Position numbers and translations under genes: made by a program
The notes under the pieces: generated by a model
What the model was told of the DNA's origin: nothing
The model's input: only the letters and a program-made list of their open reading frames with translations
Database searches by the model: none
Part shown: positions 32,624 to 44,589 of the stretch, one piece after another
Layout: each line of letters begins with the position of its first letter
How positions within the stretch are numbered: the first letter of the stretch is position 1
Source of the DNA: Juglans regia
Lineage: Eukaryota; Streptophyta; Magnoliopsida; Fagales; Juglandaceae
Length of the DNA stretch: 64,000 bases
Direction: 5' to 3'
Assembly (NCBI RefSeq): GCF_001411555.2
Contig: NC_049902.1
Coordinates: 17,927,420-17,991,419, forward strand

Positions 32624-32849
32624 TTAGTACTCAAATCTATGATGTTTGTTTTCACCCCCATAAACATTATTACATGTTATTGGATGCTTTGAAATGGGTT
32701 TAAAAACATGTAATTGATAATATGTTATGATTGTTATGTTTCAAGTTTTTCATCAGAGGCTACAGTATGACATGTTTTAGATAAAATTATCTATATGAAA
32801 ACATTCCTTATAATGTCATAAATATGCCCCTTAAATTTGGTGAAGTTTC

Positions 32850-33110
32850 GCCGCATATATATTATAATATATAATATAGTGATATATTATTGTATATTAT
32901 AATATATAGTGATATAGTATTAGTATAACTATTAATACAATAGACTATAGTGATATAGGATTTTAAAATTTAATATTATATTAATTAGTAGTTTATCATA
33001 TAATACAAAATTATTTTATATATAATTATATATTTTATATATAAATTATATATAATATTAAAAATCATAAAAAAATATTTTATACAACAAAAAAAAATTA
33101 ATATATATAA
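32850..33110. repeat. AT-rich simple-sequence block
   Basis: Permutations of ATATAATATATAGTGATAT and TAGTATTAGTATAACTA. Similar text recurs at 33480-33620 and in the hAT element at 25130-25650. Confidence 0.75.
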
Positions 33111-33530
33111 ATGAACTGGTCTAGTTCGAAGATTGCAAGCATAACTAAGTCTGGGATGTCTGAAGGGCAGGACAAACTTAAAAAGAGACTCAACCAACCT
33201 GGTGAAGGCTTAGTGGCAGAAGGAAGGGAGATAATGGTAAAGACTTTAACAAATAAAGACACACATGACAACAAGATAGGAAAACATGGTCGGAATGTAC
33301 TACCCATGTTGACTCTGGAAATACAAAACAAATCAATGGACAAATCAGAACCAGTTTTTACAACAGTAATGGTAGCTATGAGTAATGGTGTCAGGACTGA
33401 TTCAGAGAAGGATCGGCACAATAATAGCATACCACATGGAACCGATATTTCCGATTTTATTAGTTTCAGTCATTTTTACGATTTTAGTATAGTATTAATG
33501 GATTATGTAGTTAGTATTACTATAATATAA
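33111..33530 (+). other. Unexplained 139-codon open stretch in AT-rich DNA
   Basis: The stretch starts MNWSSSKIASITKSGMSEGQ, is rich in Lys, Glu and Asn over its first 110 residues, and ends in hydrophobic residues where the AT-rich block resumes. Base composition (about 40 percent GC) contrasts sharply with both flanks (under 20 percent), as if a piece of coding DNA were embedded. No domain is recognised. It could be a captured fragment or the remains of a LINE or retroelement ORF. Confidence 0.35.
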
Positions 33531-33639
33531 TGATAGAGTGATATATAATGGATTATAAAGTGATATAGTATTAGTATAACTACTAATAATATAGTGATTT
33601 ATATAGTTATTTATATATAATGAATTACTAATAGTATTA

Positions 33640-33961
33640 GGGATCTTTGGAAATCATTTTAATCTCATATTATTTCCATCTCAAACATCACTCAAAATAC
33701 AAATACTTTCAAACTAATCATTACAACATTCTCAAATTTTTTAATTAAAAAATATCAACTTTTTCAAATCTCAAAATAAAAATAATATTAAAAAATCATA
33801 TTCTAATAATGCTTTAACTTTATAATATTTTTTATTCAATTTTTTCTTTCTCATTTCCAAAACTCAAAAAATAATTAACTCAAATTATCTTACTACTATT
33901 CACAAACTATTTTACTATTGTTTATAAAATTTTCATCTCATCTCATTCTCCAAGTATCCAT
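33640..33961. mobile_element. Tourist-like MITE copy 4 (long form)
   Basis: About 322 bases flanked by TTA on both sides (33637-33639 and 33962-33964). The ends are GGGATCTTTGGA and CCAAGTATCCAT as read on the plus strand. The interior contains TTTTTCAAATCTCAAAATAA and TCATATTCTAATAAT. It is longer than copies 1, 2, 6 and 8 and resembles copy 5. Confidence 0.7.
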
Positions 33962-33973
33962 TTAGTATTAGTC

Positions 33974-33979
<6 letters not shown>

Positions 33980-34009
<30 letters not shown>
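33980..34009. repeat. (AT)n microsatellite
   Basis: A run of about 14 AT units. A second (AT)n run lies at about 34194-34214. The remainder of 34010-34745 is AT-rich unique DNA with no recognisable gene. Confidence 0.9.
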
Positions 34010-34010
<1 letters not shown>

Positions 34011-34749
34011 TATAGTGATATAGTATTTGATTATATATGTCAGTGATAATATGTTTGGTTACATATATGTTAATGATAATATGATGGTTACATATACTTT
34101 TTATATGAATGTATATGATCAAATGTATAGAAATGTATTTATCAAAAATAATATATATTATAATTTATTATGCTATAAAATGCATTTATCTTTAATATAT
34201 ATATATATATATATTTATTTATTTATTTAGTTTATATTAATAACATATGAGCAAATGTTCATGTTTAAAATTAAAATTTTATGTTATTGGCATCCCTACT
34301 TATTTATTTTTTTCCTAGAAGATTTGTAGTAGGATTTTCTTGGAAATGTTTTATTTGGAACGTAATTTTATTATTGAAACTATGCAAAGGGATGTGTTTC
34401 ACGTCTATCAATATACTTTAAGGTCACCTTAATATGATGTACCAAATTACCAATGAGGTTTGAGATGGAGCCTATATACAATGTATTTATAGTAATAATT
34501 ATGGATTCTTTATATTTAATGAATGAATTACATGTGAATGAGTTTTGAGTTTTTTGTAAGACTCCTTTGTAATTTTTATTCAAAATTAATTAGATATGGT
34601 ATTTTGACTTATATAATAGGAGATGATCACTAGTTTTTCGCCAAGTTTTCGATCTCACTATATAGGAAGGAATACCATGGTCTAGTTAGATTTTGGAATA
34701 AAATTAAATTTGTGCTAATGACAATCCTGCACAATTAATGTAGTCATAA

Positions 34750-35420
34750 TGACTGCTAAGAAAGTAGCTGTTGACCTTACTAAAGAAGAAAAGTTGGATG
34801 AGACCAACTATGATATGTGGCATAGGAAAATTCAATATCTAAATAATGAACAAAAGATCCAAGAAAATCTATCACACCTTATGATACAATTTGAGGAAGG
34901 GAATACAGCCTAACATCATCGTGATATAGAAGCCTATTAGGCTTAGGCAAATAAAGATTGGTGTGCGCGATTTACCATGCTTAGCAGCATGCACAATAAT
35001 CTTACTAGGAAGTTTGAGAACTGCCTAATTGCCTAAGATATGTAGAACCAACTGCCTATGAGGAGACATTTGCTACTAAATTTCTTGCTCTCACTTTGAG
35101 GTTTGAGCAATATATTATAGACCCTAAACATACCATGACTGAGCATTTGAGATCGATATCTGCCTTGATTCGTAATCTAAAGGCTGATGACAATAATCTC
35201 ACTGATGAACAACAAGTACCACTGCGATACAATCTTTGCCTGGGTCAACATAGGGCAAATGGTGTTCGAGCTCGTTTTGACACATAGTGAGAATATTAAG
35301 AATTTTACTGATACATCTCACTATTTAGAGTTAGAGGCAAAGCACATAGATATACACCATAATAGTCTTCTTGTTGCCCAAGCTGAGAAGTGCAAGACAT
35401 TCAAGCTTAAGAATCTTTGT
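34750..35420 (+). pseudogene. Copia gag relic
   Basis: Translation from ATG at 34750 gives an LDETNYDMWHRKIQYLN-type start, followed after stops by HHRDIEAY, DWCARFTMLSSMHNNL and RFEQYIIDPKHTMTEHL. These are recognisable parts of a UBN2-type copia gag. Several in-frame stops and at least one frameshift (about 35260) are present. Similarity ends near KLKNLCKKRGRE at about 35430, where the next insertion begins. It has no protease or integrase continuation. Confidence 0.7.
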
Positions 35421-35429
35421 AAGAAGAGA

Positions 35430-38400
35430 GGAAGAGAGAGGGTCAGCTATGGGCGCACACACACACGCCACTTGCCACATGGCAAACATGCACACGCCTA
35501 ACCCTAGATTTTGGTTTAGGCTTTTTGTAAAAAGACATATATGCCTCAAAGGTTCATTGAACCTAGACACAAAGGAGGATGTAAAGGGACTTTTAGGGTT
35601 TCAAAATTAGGGCAAGAACACACCACTTGTCATGCATGATGAAGAGTCTTTTGGTTTTCCAAAGAAAAACAATGATCATGGAAAGTGGGAAGTTTCGGCC
35701 AATAGGGGAAGGGCATGCCACATGGAGCCCATGCACATAGACTCTTGAGTTTCTATTATCAAGAATGATGATAGGAGAGAGAGTAGTGTGTGTGTGTGTG
35801 GGAAATTGAGAAGTATATAAAGACTTTTTTTAGGGGCAAGCGCCCTACACCCCCAAAGAAGTCACCCAAAGGTCATTTTGTGATTTTTTAAAAGAGCTCA
35901 TCACCTCCCTTCTCTCTCAAGCACATTCACCATAAGGGAAAATCAAGTCATTTTTCTTTCACTCTCTCTCCAACCAAACATTACCCACACTCATACCATC
36001 TCCATTCATCCAACCACGTTGGAAGGAAATCCGCACGGTAGCAGCCACTAAATCTCTACTACGTTCATTTTTTCAAAGCACACACGTTCACAATGGTTCC
36101 CTTAGGAAGAAAGGGTTCAATTTGGGTGAAGAAATACACCACTCTATCTCAAGATTTGAAGAAAATTAGAGTGTTTAAGGTTTTGTTTGGATTGTTGTAA
36201 AACCATGAAAAAACTAGGATTTTCCACAAGAGGAAAACCAAACCACCATTAGCAAAGCATGAGTGAACAAGAGACCTATGGAAGGAAGAGAGACTTTTGG
36301 CCACCCTTTTGGTCCAAACTAGGGTTTCCTTTCTCTATAAGGTTTCGGCCATGAGAGTGATGATCACCACACACGGCAACATGCACCACACACACATCAG
36401 ATTAGGATTTATGATTTCCTTATTTCTAATAAGTTAGACGAACGTTTTTTAGCTTGCTTGACTGTGTTCTTTATGTCGGATTTTGTAAGTTAGTTCTTAA
36501 CCTACCTTTGGATAATGTTCATATGTATTGTGTAACCTTTGCATGTTATTGAACAAATTGGGCTATGAAATTGTTGAAAGTCAAATGTTCTATATGCGAG
36601 TTCTCATGTCATTGCCATGCTTGTATGTGTTGTTTATAGATATTTGATACTCGGCCTTAACAAGTTTGTCGTGCCTGTAAGTGTTGTCTATGGATTGTGA
36701 TACTCGGCCTTAATTAGTTTGTCAAAATTTGAAGGTTGTTGCTTATCATGCTAGGCACTGAACGTTATTTTATGTCAAGTTTATTGTGTGTTCAAATGTT
36801 TTCAAGCTGTAAACGTGATATGCTTTAAGGTGTTGCATGAAATTGGGAACCTCATGACCATGCATGAACATATCTTTCATAAAAGAATATGAGTCTCAAA
36901 GTTCAAAGTTCATGTCACATGCTTATGCAAACTCAAATCGATATGGGGTATCTAGATCCAAATTATACGTTGATTGCATTGAAGTACTATCTTAAGAAGA
37001 TGAATTTGTACAAATATGGAAGGAAAAGCTTAATATCTTCCTTGGACTAAGGGTAATATTAGTTATTTTCCTTCAAATCATATATTTATGATCATTTTTG
37101 CTTTGTTAGTAAATTGGTTTCAAGTTTGGAAATGATTCTGATTTTGATTTTGACCAGAGTTTTTGTAGGATTCTTGTTTATTTATGTATTAATTTTTCAT
37201 ACAACAATTTAGATTTTTTTCATTTTTGGAAAAATCTTTATAATTTCAAATTTTGCAGCTATTTAAGTCTGGCTTGTGGGCTTCATAAAACAATTTCGAG
37301 TTTTACTATTAATCAATATTATTCAGAGTTTTTTTCTCTGTATTTTGGAAGAATCTATTGTCTTCTCTGTGTTGATCATCTGTTGGAACTAGTCGTCAGA
37401 ATTAATCTATATTATGTCCAACGTCACATGTATTTTGGGTTGTGCATCGTTTCTCAAAAGATTATGTCATTTCATGTTTTGTCATTATCCCAAATGCTAG
37501 AACGAGGGAATATCTTAGTCGAACTCTTATATCTACTCTAAAGTGCATCTATAGGAAGTGGTAACCCCTGGATCGACGAAGCACAGTCAATGGACCTCAA
37601 ATGGGTTCTTTCTAAAGGACACCGGAGCGAGATAGCACCTAACGTTAATGGATGCCATAAGATGGATGCAGTGAAGGCGAAATACTAGCTACCACATAAT
37701 GATAAGAACTCTGACATAGTCACCACTAGTCAAGTGGGCTAGAAAGTAATGCGGTAACTAGCAGGAAGCCCACGGTACCTAGGGGAGCCATGAAGTGTCC
37801 ACCCATATGTTACAAGAACTATAAGACTGTAAGAAATGTGTAAAATGAAAAGAAGAAAAGGGTTTCTCTGAAAATTCAAGCATGATTTTCTGTTACAAGA
37901 TTCCACTGTTATTGATCTTTGAAATGTACATGCATAAGTCAAAATTTCGGATCAAGTACATGTTCATGCATACATTCTCATGGTTTTCTTCTATATGCTG
38001 ATATTATCTGCTTGTATGTTATTTGTTAACGAACTGAGATTTCTCAAAATCTCACCATGGTAGTTCTTACTACCATTCCCCACCCGGAATGATAGAATTT
38101 ATAATAGGATAAGAAACCGACCATGGGGAAACGCAAGAGGCAAGATCTCCCAGTAGTTAAGAAGATCCCGAAGAGCCTTGAGTGCTCGGCAGAGCCATCC
38201 TGGGAAGTAGGCTAGAGGCAACCGATCAGTTCATATGTGAAGTGCTAAAGCTATTTGAGGATTTGCAGAAAATCATCAACAAGGATAAGGTGAAGTAGGC
38301 TCATGAGAAGGACTTTGTAGGATTTTGAAAGAAAGAAAATGAAGAAAATGATTGAGAGAAGGATATGGTTTATTTCTTTTTTGGAACCCTCTTGTATTTT

Positions 38401-38639
38401 GAGGTGCCTTAAACAATTATGACATTTTGGGATTTATAGTTTAAATGGTACCATGCTTTTGAAAATGCTCATGATTTTACTTAGATTTTTATGAATTTTC
38501 ATTGCGATTATTGCATACTGCTAGTAATATGCTAGGTGCATTGCACATTAACTATCATGTACATGGTATGTAGTCTTGAGTTACATGTCTCGATGCTCTA
38601 ATCACCATCCAATCCCAAGCAGGGGCTGGAGGCGTCACA
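35430..38639 (+). mobile_element. Giant-LTR-like insert, relative of family E
   Basis: The 3' terminus reads TCCCAAGCAGGGGCTGGAGG and then CGTCACA, close to the family E end. Around 37494-37800 the AATATC-TAGT-GAACTC, CACCGGAGCG and GGTACCTAGGGGAGCC blocks match the family E order at 50620-51010. Upstream similarity fades and no 5' terminus with a matching target duplication was found (right flank TAGTA), so the 5' end is probably truncated. It has no coding region. A GT-rich microsatellite lies at about 35788-35800. Confidence 0.5.
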
Positions 38640-38785
38640 TAGTATGATGATGACTTAATATAGTACTCCTACCCTTTGCCTCATCGTTAAATTGCATGCT
38701 TCATTTTCTGTATAAAGGATAATTGGTTAAGAGATCATAAATAAATTGTTAATGGGCATAACATCCATTATGGATAAGTGAGAGA

Positions 38786-39160
38786 TGTTAGTAGTGTGTA
38801 CCCCCATGACCAATGTTGTGTCTACATGGGTGGGAAAGTCATTACTTAACTCTCAATCACTACCACTTAATTTTAGGAAAGTTGATTAATTACCACATTA
38901 GAAAACTCTACATATATTAAAATAAGAGTGAAAAATGAATATACAAAACAAAGGCTATCATCTCTCTCTACAATTTCATAAAGCAACCATCTTAATCAGC
39001 TCTTGATCTTGAAATTTGAAATTATTTAGGAGACTCTAATAGCATTCCTAGTGACATAGAGATCTAATCATAACAAAATGACTTGGGCTGTAAGATGAGC
39101 AAAGATCCATACTTGTGGGAATTCTGCTCCCTAGTTAATTCGAATTAACCTTATTTAACA
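38786..39160 (+). mobile_element. Copia 3' LTR
   Basis: A 375-base sequence runs from TGTTAGTAGTG to CTTATTTAACA, a TGTTA/TAACA inverted pair. A purine-rich GGATAAGTGAGAGA stretch lies just upstream, as expected of a polypurine tract. It pairs with the partial LTR at 32410-32623. Confidence 0.6.
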
Positions 39161-39723
39161 AAACAAAAGCCAAGGATAAGAAACCCTCCAAAGCTAAAAA
39201 CAATTTACAAAATTTTGCATCTAAAACATCTCAAACTGAAAAACCCAACTCTTAAATTCGCATACACGCGTGAGTGCGTGCACACACAGATACTATTGGT
39301 CTAGATAGAGAACGTCTGTGTTGTCGAATACTTCTGTTGTGAGAATGAGTAACGATGAAGATGAAGGGGAATAGAGAGAATAAAGACTGAAATTGGTTAC
39401 AATGCCGGGTGGGTACCCCCAGTTCCTTACTATTCAGCAGTCCTGCCGGGTGGGTACCCCAACAGTGGGTAGAACGCACCAATAGCTTATGGGCAATCAA
39501 GCTACAGGCAAACATAGTACGATGTGGAGTAGGAGGAGAAGGACAAGAAGTTTGGGATGGCAACTAGATTGGCGATGGGAGCACTGGCAGGGTTGTTGGG
39601 TCGAATCATGGTGCTAATTATGTGGAGGACAACATCGCCGACTAGGCCACCAAGAGGGTGGAAGACCAGTTGGAGGATGATGCTGGCTATGACGGCGATA
39701 ACTTCTAAATTACAAGGGCCTTA
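39161..39723. other. Intergenic DNA with a small duplicated motif
   Basis: TGCCGGGTGGGTACCCC occurs twice (39403-39419 and 39444-39460), about 41 bases apart. The context is faintly similar to the AATGCCGGGTAAGTAG region of family A LTRs. A GC-richer stretch at 39560-39720 looks mildly coding-like but shows no domain. No gene can be supported. Confidence 0.35.
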
Positions 39724-39724
39724 A

Positions 39725-40079
39725 GGTTCTGATTGGTTTCACAGATGGTCTCAATCATCTCATCCTATCTAAACACTCAAACACCATTAAAAAAGAAACA
39801 CTTTTCAAATTCAAATTCTCAACTTTTCAACTTTTTAATCTAATCAATATAACTTTCTCAAACTTCCAAACAAAACACAAAAATAATTTAATTTTTTCAA
39901 ATCTCAAAACAAAAATAACGTTAAAAAATTATATTCTAACAAATTTTTAACTTTATAATATTGTTATCTAATTTTTTCTATTTCCTTTCCCGAAACTCCA
40001 TAATACATATTAACTTAAACCATTTCACTACTATTCATAGATTTCTTATCTCATATCATCTTTGTAACCAAACAAGGCC
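39725..40079. mobile_element. Tourist-like MITE copy 5 (long form)
   Basis: About 355 bases with ends GGTTCTGATTGGTTTC and GTAACCAAACAAGGCC. The interior shares TTTTTCAAATCTCAAAAC and TATATTCTAACAA with the family. The target duplication is imperfect (TAA/TAC). Confidence 0.65.
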
Positions 40080-40819
40080 TACAGATGTTATTTCCTTTCT
40101 TCCTTTGTTTTATTTTTTAAAGATTCTAATAATGTTTCTTTCGATGGCTAGAAGGAGCGAATGAATATAATCCGAAAAAAAGAATGAAGAAAAAGAAAAG
40201 AAAATGTTAAATTGCTCCCAATTTGTCCATCCAAATTACCTCTAGTGCATTTTATAATTTTCTTTTCAAATGTTAAAAAATGTTATCACTAATGAATTTA
40301 TGGATGTGTTTTTTTTTTAATATTTTTTAATATTTAAGAAAAATCTTAAAATGCACTGAGAAGAAACTTGGGAGGCAAATTGGGACAACGTAGCATCATC
40401 CAAAACGAAAGGAGTGACGACATGCTTGCTCACGTTGCATTCTATATTTCAATACTAAAGCACAAAGAAAAAAAAACTAGAAATACAAAAGTATAGTCTA
40501 TTTCAAAAAAATTGTGAAAATTTATGGGTTTCTTACGAGAGTTTTATTGATTAATTTGATGAGTCGATGGCTTGATTTTTAATTTTTTACATGAAGTGGT
40601 TGTTGAGTTAAAGTCAACTATCACCTTATTACGTTGAGTAAACCCATGTCCAACCATGACAACTTGTTGTCACTGTGACTCCAAGAATGGGCAAGACGCG
40701 GACATCCTAGTATGCCATGACTCGTGCTTTGTTTTAACTTGAAGAAGGAATATGCCATAATCGGTTGGACATACATTTACCTTGTAGGGAACCTCCCATT
40801 GCCCAATCAAAAATGATAT
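40080..40819. other. Intergenic DNA, nothing recognised
   Basis: AT-rich sequence with short A and T runs. No gene, RNA or repeat could be supported. Confidence 0.45.
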
Positions 40820-40822
40820 TTA

Positions 40823-41001
40823 GCTCCAGTTTGGATTAAAAGGTTATCTCAATTCATTTCATCACATCGTTACAAATTTTTTAAATTTCTACAAAATATA
40901 ATAAACAATTCAACTTTTTCAAATTTTAAAATAATAATAATATTAAAAAATAATATTCTAATAATATTTTATTCAACTCATCTCTGAATCCAAATGGGGC
41001 C
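40823..41001. mobile_element. Tourist-like MITE copy 6
   Basis: A 179-base element flanked by exact TTA duplications (40820-40822 and 41002-41004). The ends GCTCCAGTTTGGAT and ATCCAAATGGGGC and the interior CAACTTTTTCAAATTTTAAA are diagnostic of the family. Confidence 0.8.
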
Positions 41002-41339
41002 TTATAATTTGCATTTCTTTTTAAAAAGTAAGTAAATATAAGATTTATATAAAAAAAATTAATTTTATAATAATGAATTCCATTTTTTTAAAAAACAAAT
41101 GTGTACTATGCTTGCACAATCAATCTAGTATTACTATATGGATTTTTGGACACAATAACAGGGTCAAGAAACTTTTATTTACTAGACCAGACAAAAAACC
41201 AATAATAATAATAACAACAACAACTATCGTCTAATCGTACTGTAGTAAGGAACATACTTGCAGTAGATACGAATGTTTACTCTTAAAGGAAGTTTGAGAA
41301 TATGAGCTCCCATAAGTATTATGTTAGTTTAGTTACACA

Positions 41340-41548
41340 GATCAAACCATATCATCTCATTTCATTTTATTTAGTTATTATAATTTTTCTAAATTTTTAC
41401 ATAAAATATAATAAATAATTTAATTTTTTGAAATCTTAAAACAAAAATAACATTAAAAAATTATATTCTAACAATATTCTATTCAACTTTTAACACTTCT
41501 ATCTTATCTCATCTCATCTCATCTCATCTGTATAATGAAACGAGACAT
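41340..41548. mobile_element. Tourist-like MITE copy 7 (diverged)
   Basis: The family interior is clear (TACATAAAATATAATAAATA, TTTTGAAATCTTAAAACA, TATTCTAACAATATTCTATT) and is followed by a TCATC/TCTCA microsatellite-like run at 41505-41530. Terminal repeats are poorly preserved, so the ends are approximate. Confidence 0.6.
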
Positions 41549-42253
41549 TTAAAGAAGGGTTTCATGCTACTATGTCATGCTATTATCTCATCTCACTATC
41601 TCACATTTAGAGAAGGGTGTCATGCTATTATGCTGCCCAACTTTGATCGATGGGCGTACCCCCTAATGCAAATTACACTTTTTTGTTTTCAAATATTTTT
41701 TAAATACCTTTAAACACTTTTTTTTTTAAATACACATATACAAATAGTCACTTCTTTAACTATTAAGTTAAAAAATTAAAAATAAATACATAAGCGATCA
41801 AATGAACGAAACAAAACCAAGGAGCATACTATCATTATTTTTTACGGAGAATCATAGTAAAGCTGTCGCATCATCTCCCACCGGCTTTCCCTAATATACG
41901 ACTTCCCTTTGCTACAAAGTCGTAATTAGGAATGTGTCTTTGGAACAAACTTTTCACGTGTTTGGAATCTACCACATGAGATTTCTTTCCACTAATATAC
42001 ATTGTTGCAAGTGTTACTTTTCACAAAAATCACAACCCCATCCAAAATTTCTCAATGATCAATGACTCATTGGATATAATAGTCAAATGATACCATATCC
42101 AAATAAACATAGAATACTTAAAATCTTTAAAGTAAAGGAAGAAAGATAATCCCAATTATTCTCCCAAAACAAAAGAATCATCGAAGAATGAGAATCAATG
42201 TAGTCTGTGCGCATAAAAGAGAGGGAGGAGGCTTCTTACCCAATGTATTCTAA
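41549..42253. other. Intergenic DNA, nothing recognised
   Basis: About 700 bases without a recognisable gene. There is a small direct duplication of a CATGCTA-TATG phrase near 41565-41620. Confidence 0.45.
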
Positions 42254-42459
42254 GGGGAGGTTTGGATAATGAGTTGAGATGAAATAAGATAAGAGTTGAA
42301 AGTTTTTGAATAAAATATTATTAGAATATAATTTTTTAATATAATTTTTGTTTTGAAATTTGAAAAGTCAATTATTTATTAAATTTTGTTTGGAAGATTG
42401 AGATAATTGTAATGACTAAATGAAATAAGTTGAAATCGTTTCATTATCCAAACAACCCC
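42254..42459. mobile_element. Tourist-like MITE copy 8 (best preserved ends)
   Basis: A 206-base element with TAA on both sides (42251-42253 and 42460-42462). The terminal repeats are GGGGAGGTTTGGATAATGA at the left and TCATTATCCAAACAACCCC at the right, nearly perfect complements. This copy defines the family ends and the 3-bp target duplication. Confidence 0.85.
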
Positions 42460-42462
42460 TAA

Positions 42463-42880
42463 AGAATCGAGGGTACAATCATTTGTAGAATCTGTTGGAC
42501 TCAGCTGGAGGCATACCACATCTATCATTCACGTAAATATCAAAAGCAATGCATCTTGCGACTTTAGACTCAATGCGATGGTGGCAAGGATTAGATGGAG
42601 GTAGAGAGTCAGGCGACTGTGGAGTGCAAAGAGAGAGGAGTGAGTGGGTGAGAACTAAGGGTGTAATCAGTTCGGTTTTATACATTTTTTATAACCAAAT
42701 CAGTATACATTGATTTTGAAAATTTAAGAACCGATATCGGACCGATTCACTACGAAAACCGAAACTTCTAGTTTTTTTTGGTTTCAGTCTTGTTTTTCAT
42801 ATTTTACGGATTATCTATATTAGTAATAATATGATATTTACCTATACTAAACTATTAGTCAATTTCATTAAAAACATAAT
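42463..42880. other. Intergenic DNA with a possible hAT end fragment
   Basis: From about 42659 the sequence GGGTGTAATCAGTTCGG is followed by GAACCGATATCGGACCG and AAAACCGAAAC, like the subterminal repeats of the hAT element at 20020. It may be the end of a small non-autonomous hAT element, but the other end was not found. The rest is unremarkable. Confidence 0.35.
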
Positions 42881-43818
42881 ACTTACAAGGAGATTAATTT
42901 TCAGAAGGGTTGGGAGCAGAAGACATGAAGAAAAGAAGTTGATTTACAAAAGATAGATTTTGAAGAGTGAGGAAGACATACTAGAAAAGTTTGGACGAGA
43001 GAAAATGAGGCTTCAAATGAGAGATTCTGAATGCTCTTACTTCTTTACAGACTCATTTATATAGACACTAGAACATTATAGAATAGTAATTCTAATAATA
43101 CATGTTTATCTTCTTACGTCAATTATTAACACGTGAAGGTGAATAGTATATACAAAGTCATTTGTCATTTTTTTGGACAATAATCTCGTGCAGCGATAAT
43201 AATCTGACATGAATAGTATAGATGAAGTTCTTTGTCTTTATTCTTCTGAGGAGATAATATTTCTGACAACTTCCATCTGCAATGCTGATTAAAAGTAATA
43301 ATTTTTTGAAATCACATTATCTGAGGGTCATAATTTGCTAATTCCAAATTGAAAGGGTCTTAGAAATCCCTAAGATGTACTGGATGGTAAAGTGAGTAGT
43401 CTTGAGAATGAGAGGCCGAGTTGCCCTGAGAAAGAGAGGAGGAGAGACCTGATAGACCGGTGATAATGCAGGTTGTTGTAATGGAGATAATTTGACTGGA
43501 TGATGTGCATCTTCTTCATCATCACTATCTGAGACTTGTGACATTGTTTCATCTAATTTTTTCAAATCTATTTTGTTGATAATGGATGCTATTTGTGTCT
43601 GGAATCTACTACGCTAGACTAGAACTTCTGGAGCTTTTGTAGTTTTTGAAAACATTTTTAAGATATGATCATAATTGTATTTTTCCCACCATTTGACAGA
43701 GACTTGGCGAGCTAAAATTATAATATTTTGAGATAGGGATGAGATTTGATAACGTATTCTCATTTCATAATCTAATTTAATTTTGTCTTGATGAAGAAAA
43801 GAAGAAGTGGTGGACAAT
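42881..43818 (-). mobile_element. Endogenous pararetrovirus relic, 3' part (left of the Gypsy insertion)
   Basis: This segment continues the viral relic of 53057-58700 across the Gypsy element X. The sequence either side of X carries the same 5 bases (ACAAT at 43814-43818 and 53057-53061), and the protein similarity carries on. Minus-strand open pieces at 43614-43813 and 43338-43565 form the end of the last viral ORF, with an acidic Ser/Asp/Glu-rich tail. The left boundary is approximate. The copy is defective. Confidence 0.55.
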
Positions 43819-44585
43819 TGATATGAACTCGCGGGAATTAAATCCCTTGAACCCACAGTCAATTTGAAAACTTCCCAAGAAAGCCAAAATCAAGTCAATA
43901 GATGGAAAACCTAGACCCGATGAGAACTCGTTTCAAGAACCTAGATTATATTAAAATCTAGATCCGTTGAAGAACCCGTCTTAGAAACCCAGATTACAAA
44001 GGAGGAACGCCACAAAGGTTGTGATTTACCTTTAATAAGTTCAAAAGTTCAATTAAGAACAAGAGGAGTAAAACTCAACTCACAATGAATAAATTCATCA
44101 AATTTCATAAACTGATTAAAATGAGGCTACATAGAGTATTTAAAGCAAAACCTAATGAAACCCTAACCAAAAGAAACCCACATCTTCCAAAAGTGCCCCT
44201 GGATGAACAGTGCCGCGGCTACAGTGCGGCGCTACAGTAACTCGGCTACAGTTACCATAACCCTAATTCAATAAAATAATAGTTTTTCCAATATGCCCTT
44301 GCATAGGCCCCCTTAAGTGCTTCCCATAACAAACTCAATTATTCTAAACTAATAAAATAAGTTATTTAAATGAATTAAATAAGTTGAAACTCTTCAAGAG
44401 CTCAAAGCTTTTAAGTCTTGTCGTTGCCCTCTTCCATAGCTGATCAAATGAATCAAAACTGGATCTTCATCCTTCAAGCCCCATCTTAAATGTTGGGCTC
44501 TTGCTAAACTCATCTCAAGTGGATTGCATCAATTCTTGCATTGTCTCCATGATCTTTAAGACTAGGCCCATTTTGGTTCCCATTA
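43819..44585 (-). repeat. 3' LTR of Gypsy element X
   Basis: On the plus strand it begins TGATATGAACTCGCGGG and ends TTTTGGTTCCCATTA, where the other copies end CATCA. It aligns throughout with 52285-53056 and with the complement of 21772-22494. Just inside lies the polypurine tract GAGGAGATGGGGA (minus strand, about 44586-44599). Confidence 0.9.
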
Positions 44586-44589
44586 TTCC

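Larger units (their letters stand above)
32410..39160 (+). mobile_element. Copia element relic with nested insertions
   Basis: A partial 5' LTR (32410-32623), a gag relic (about 34750-35420) and a 375-base 3' LTR (38786-39160, TGTTAG...TTAACA) lie in the right order and on the same strand. Between them lie an AT-rich block with an unexplained open stretch, MITE copy 4 and a long LTR-like insert (about 35430-38639). No pol region remains. That these parts belong to one element is inferred from LTR similarity and order. Confidence 0.5.
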
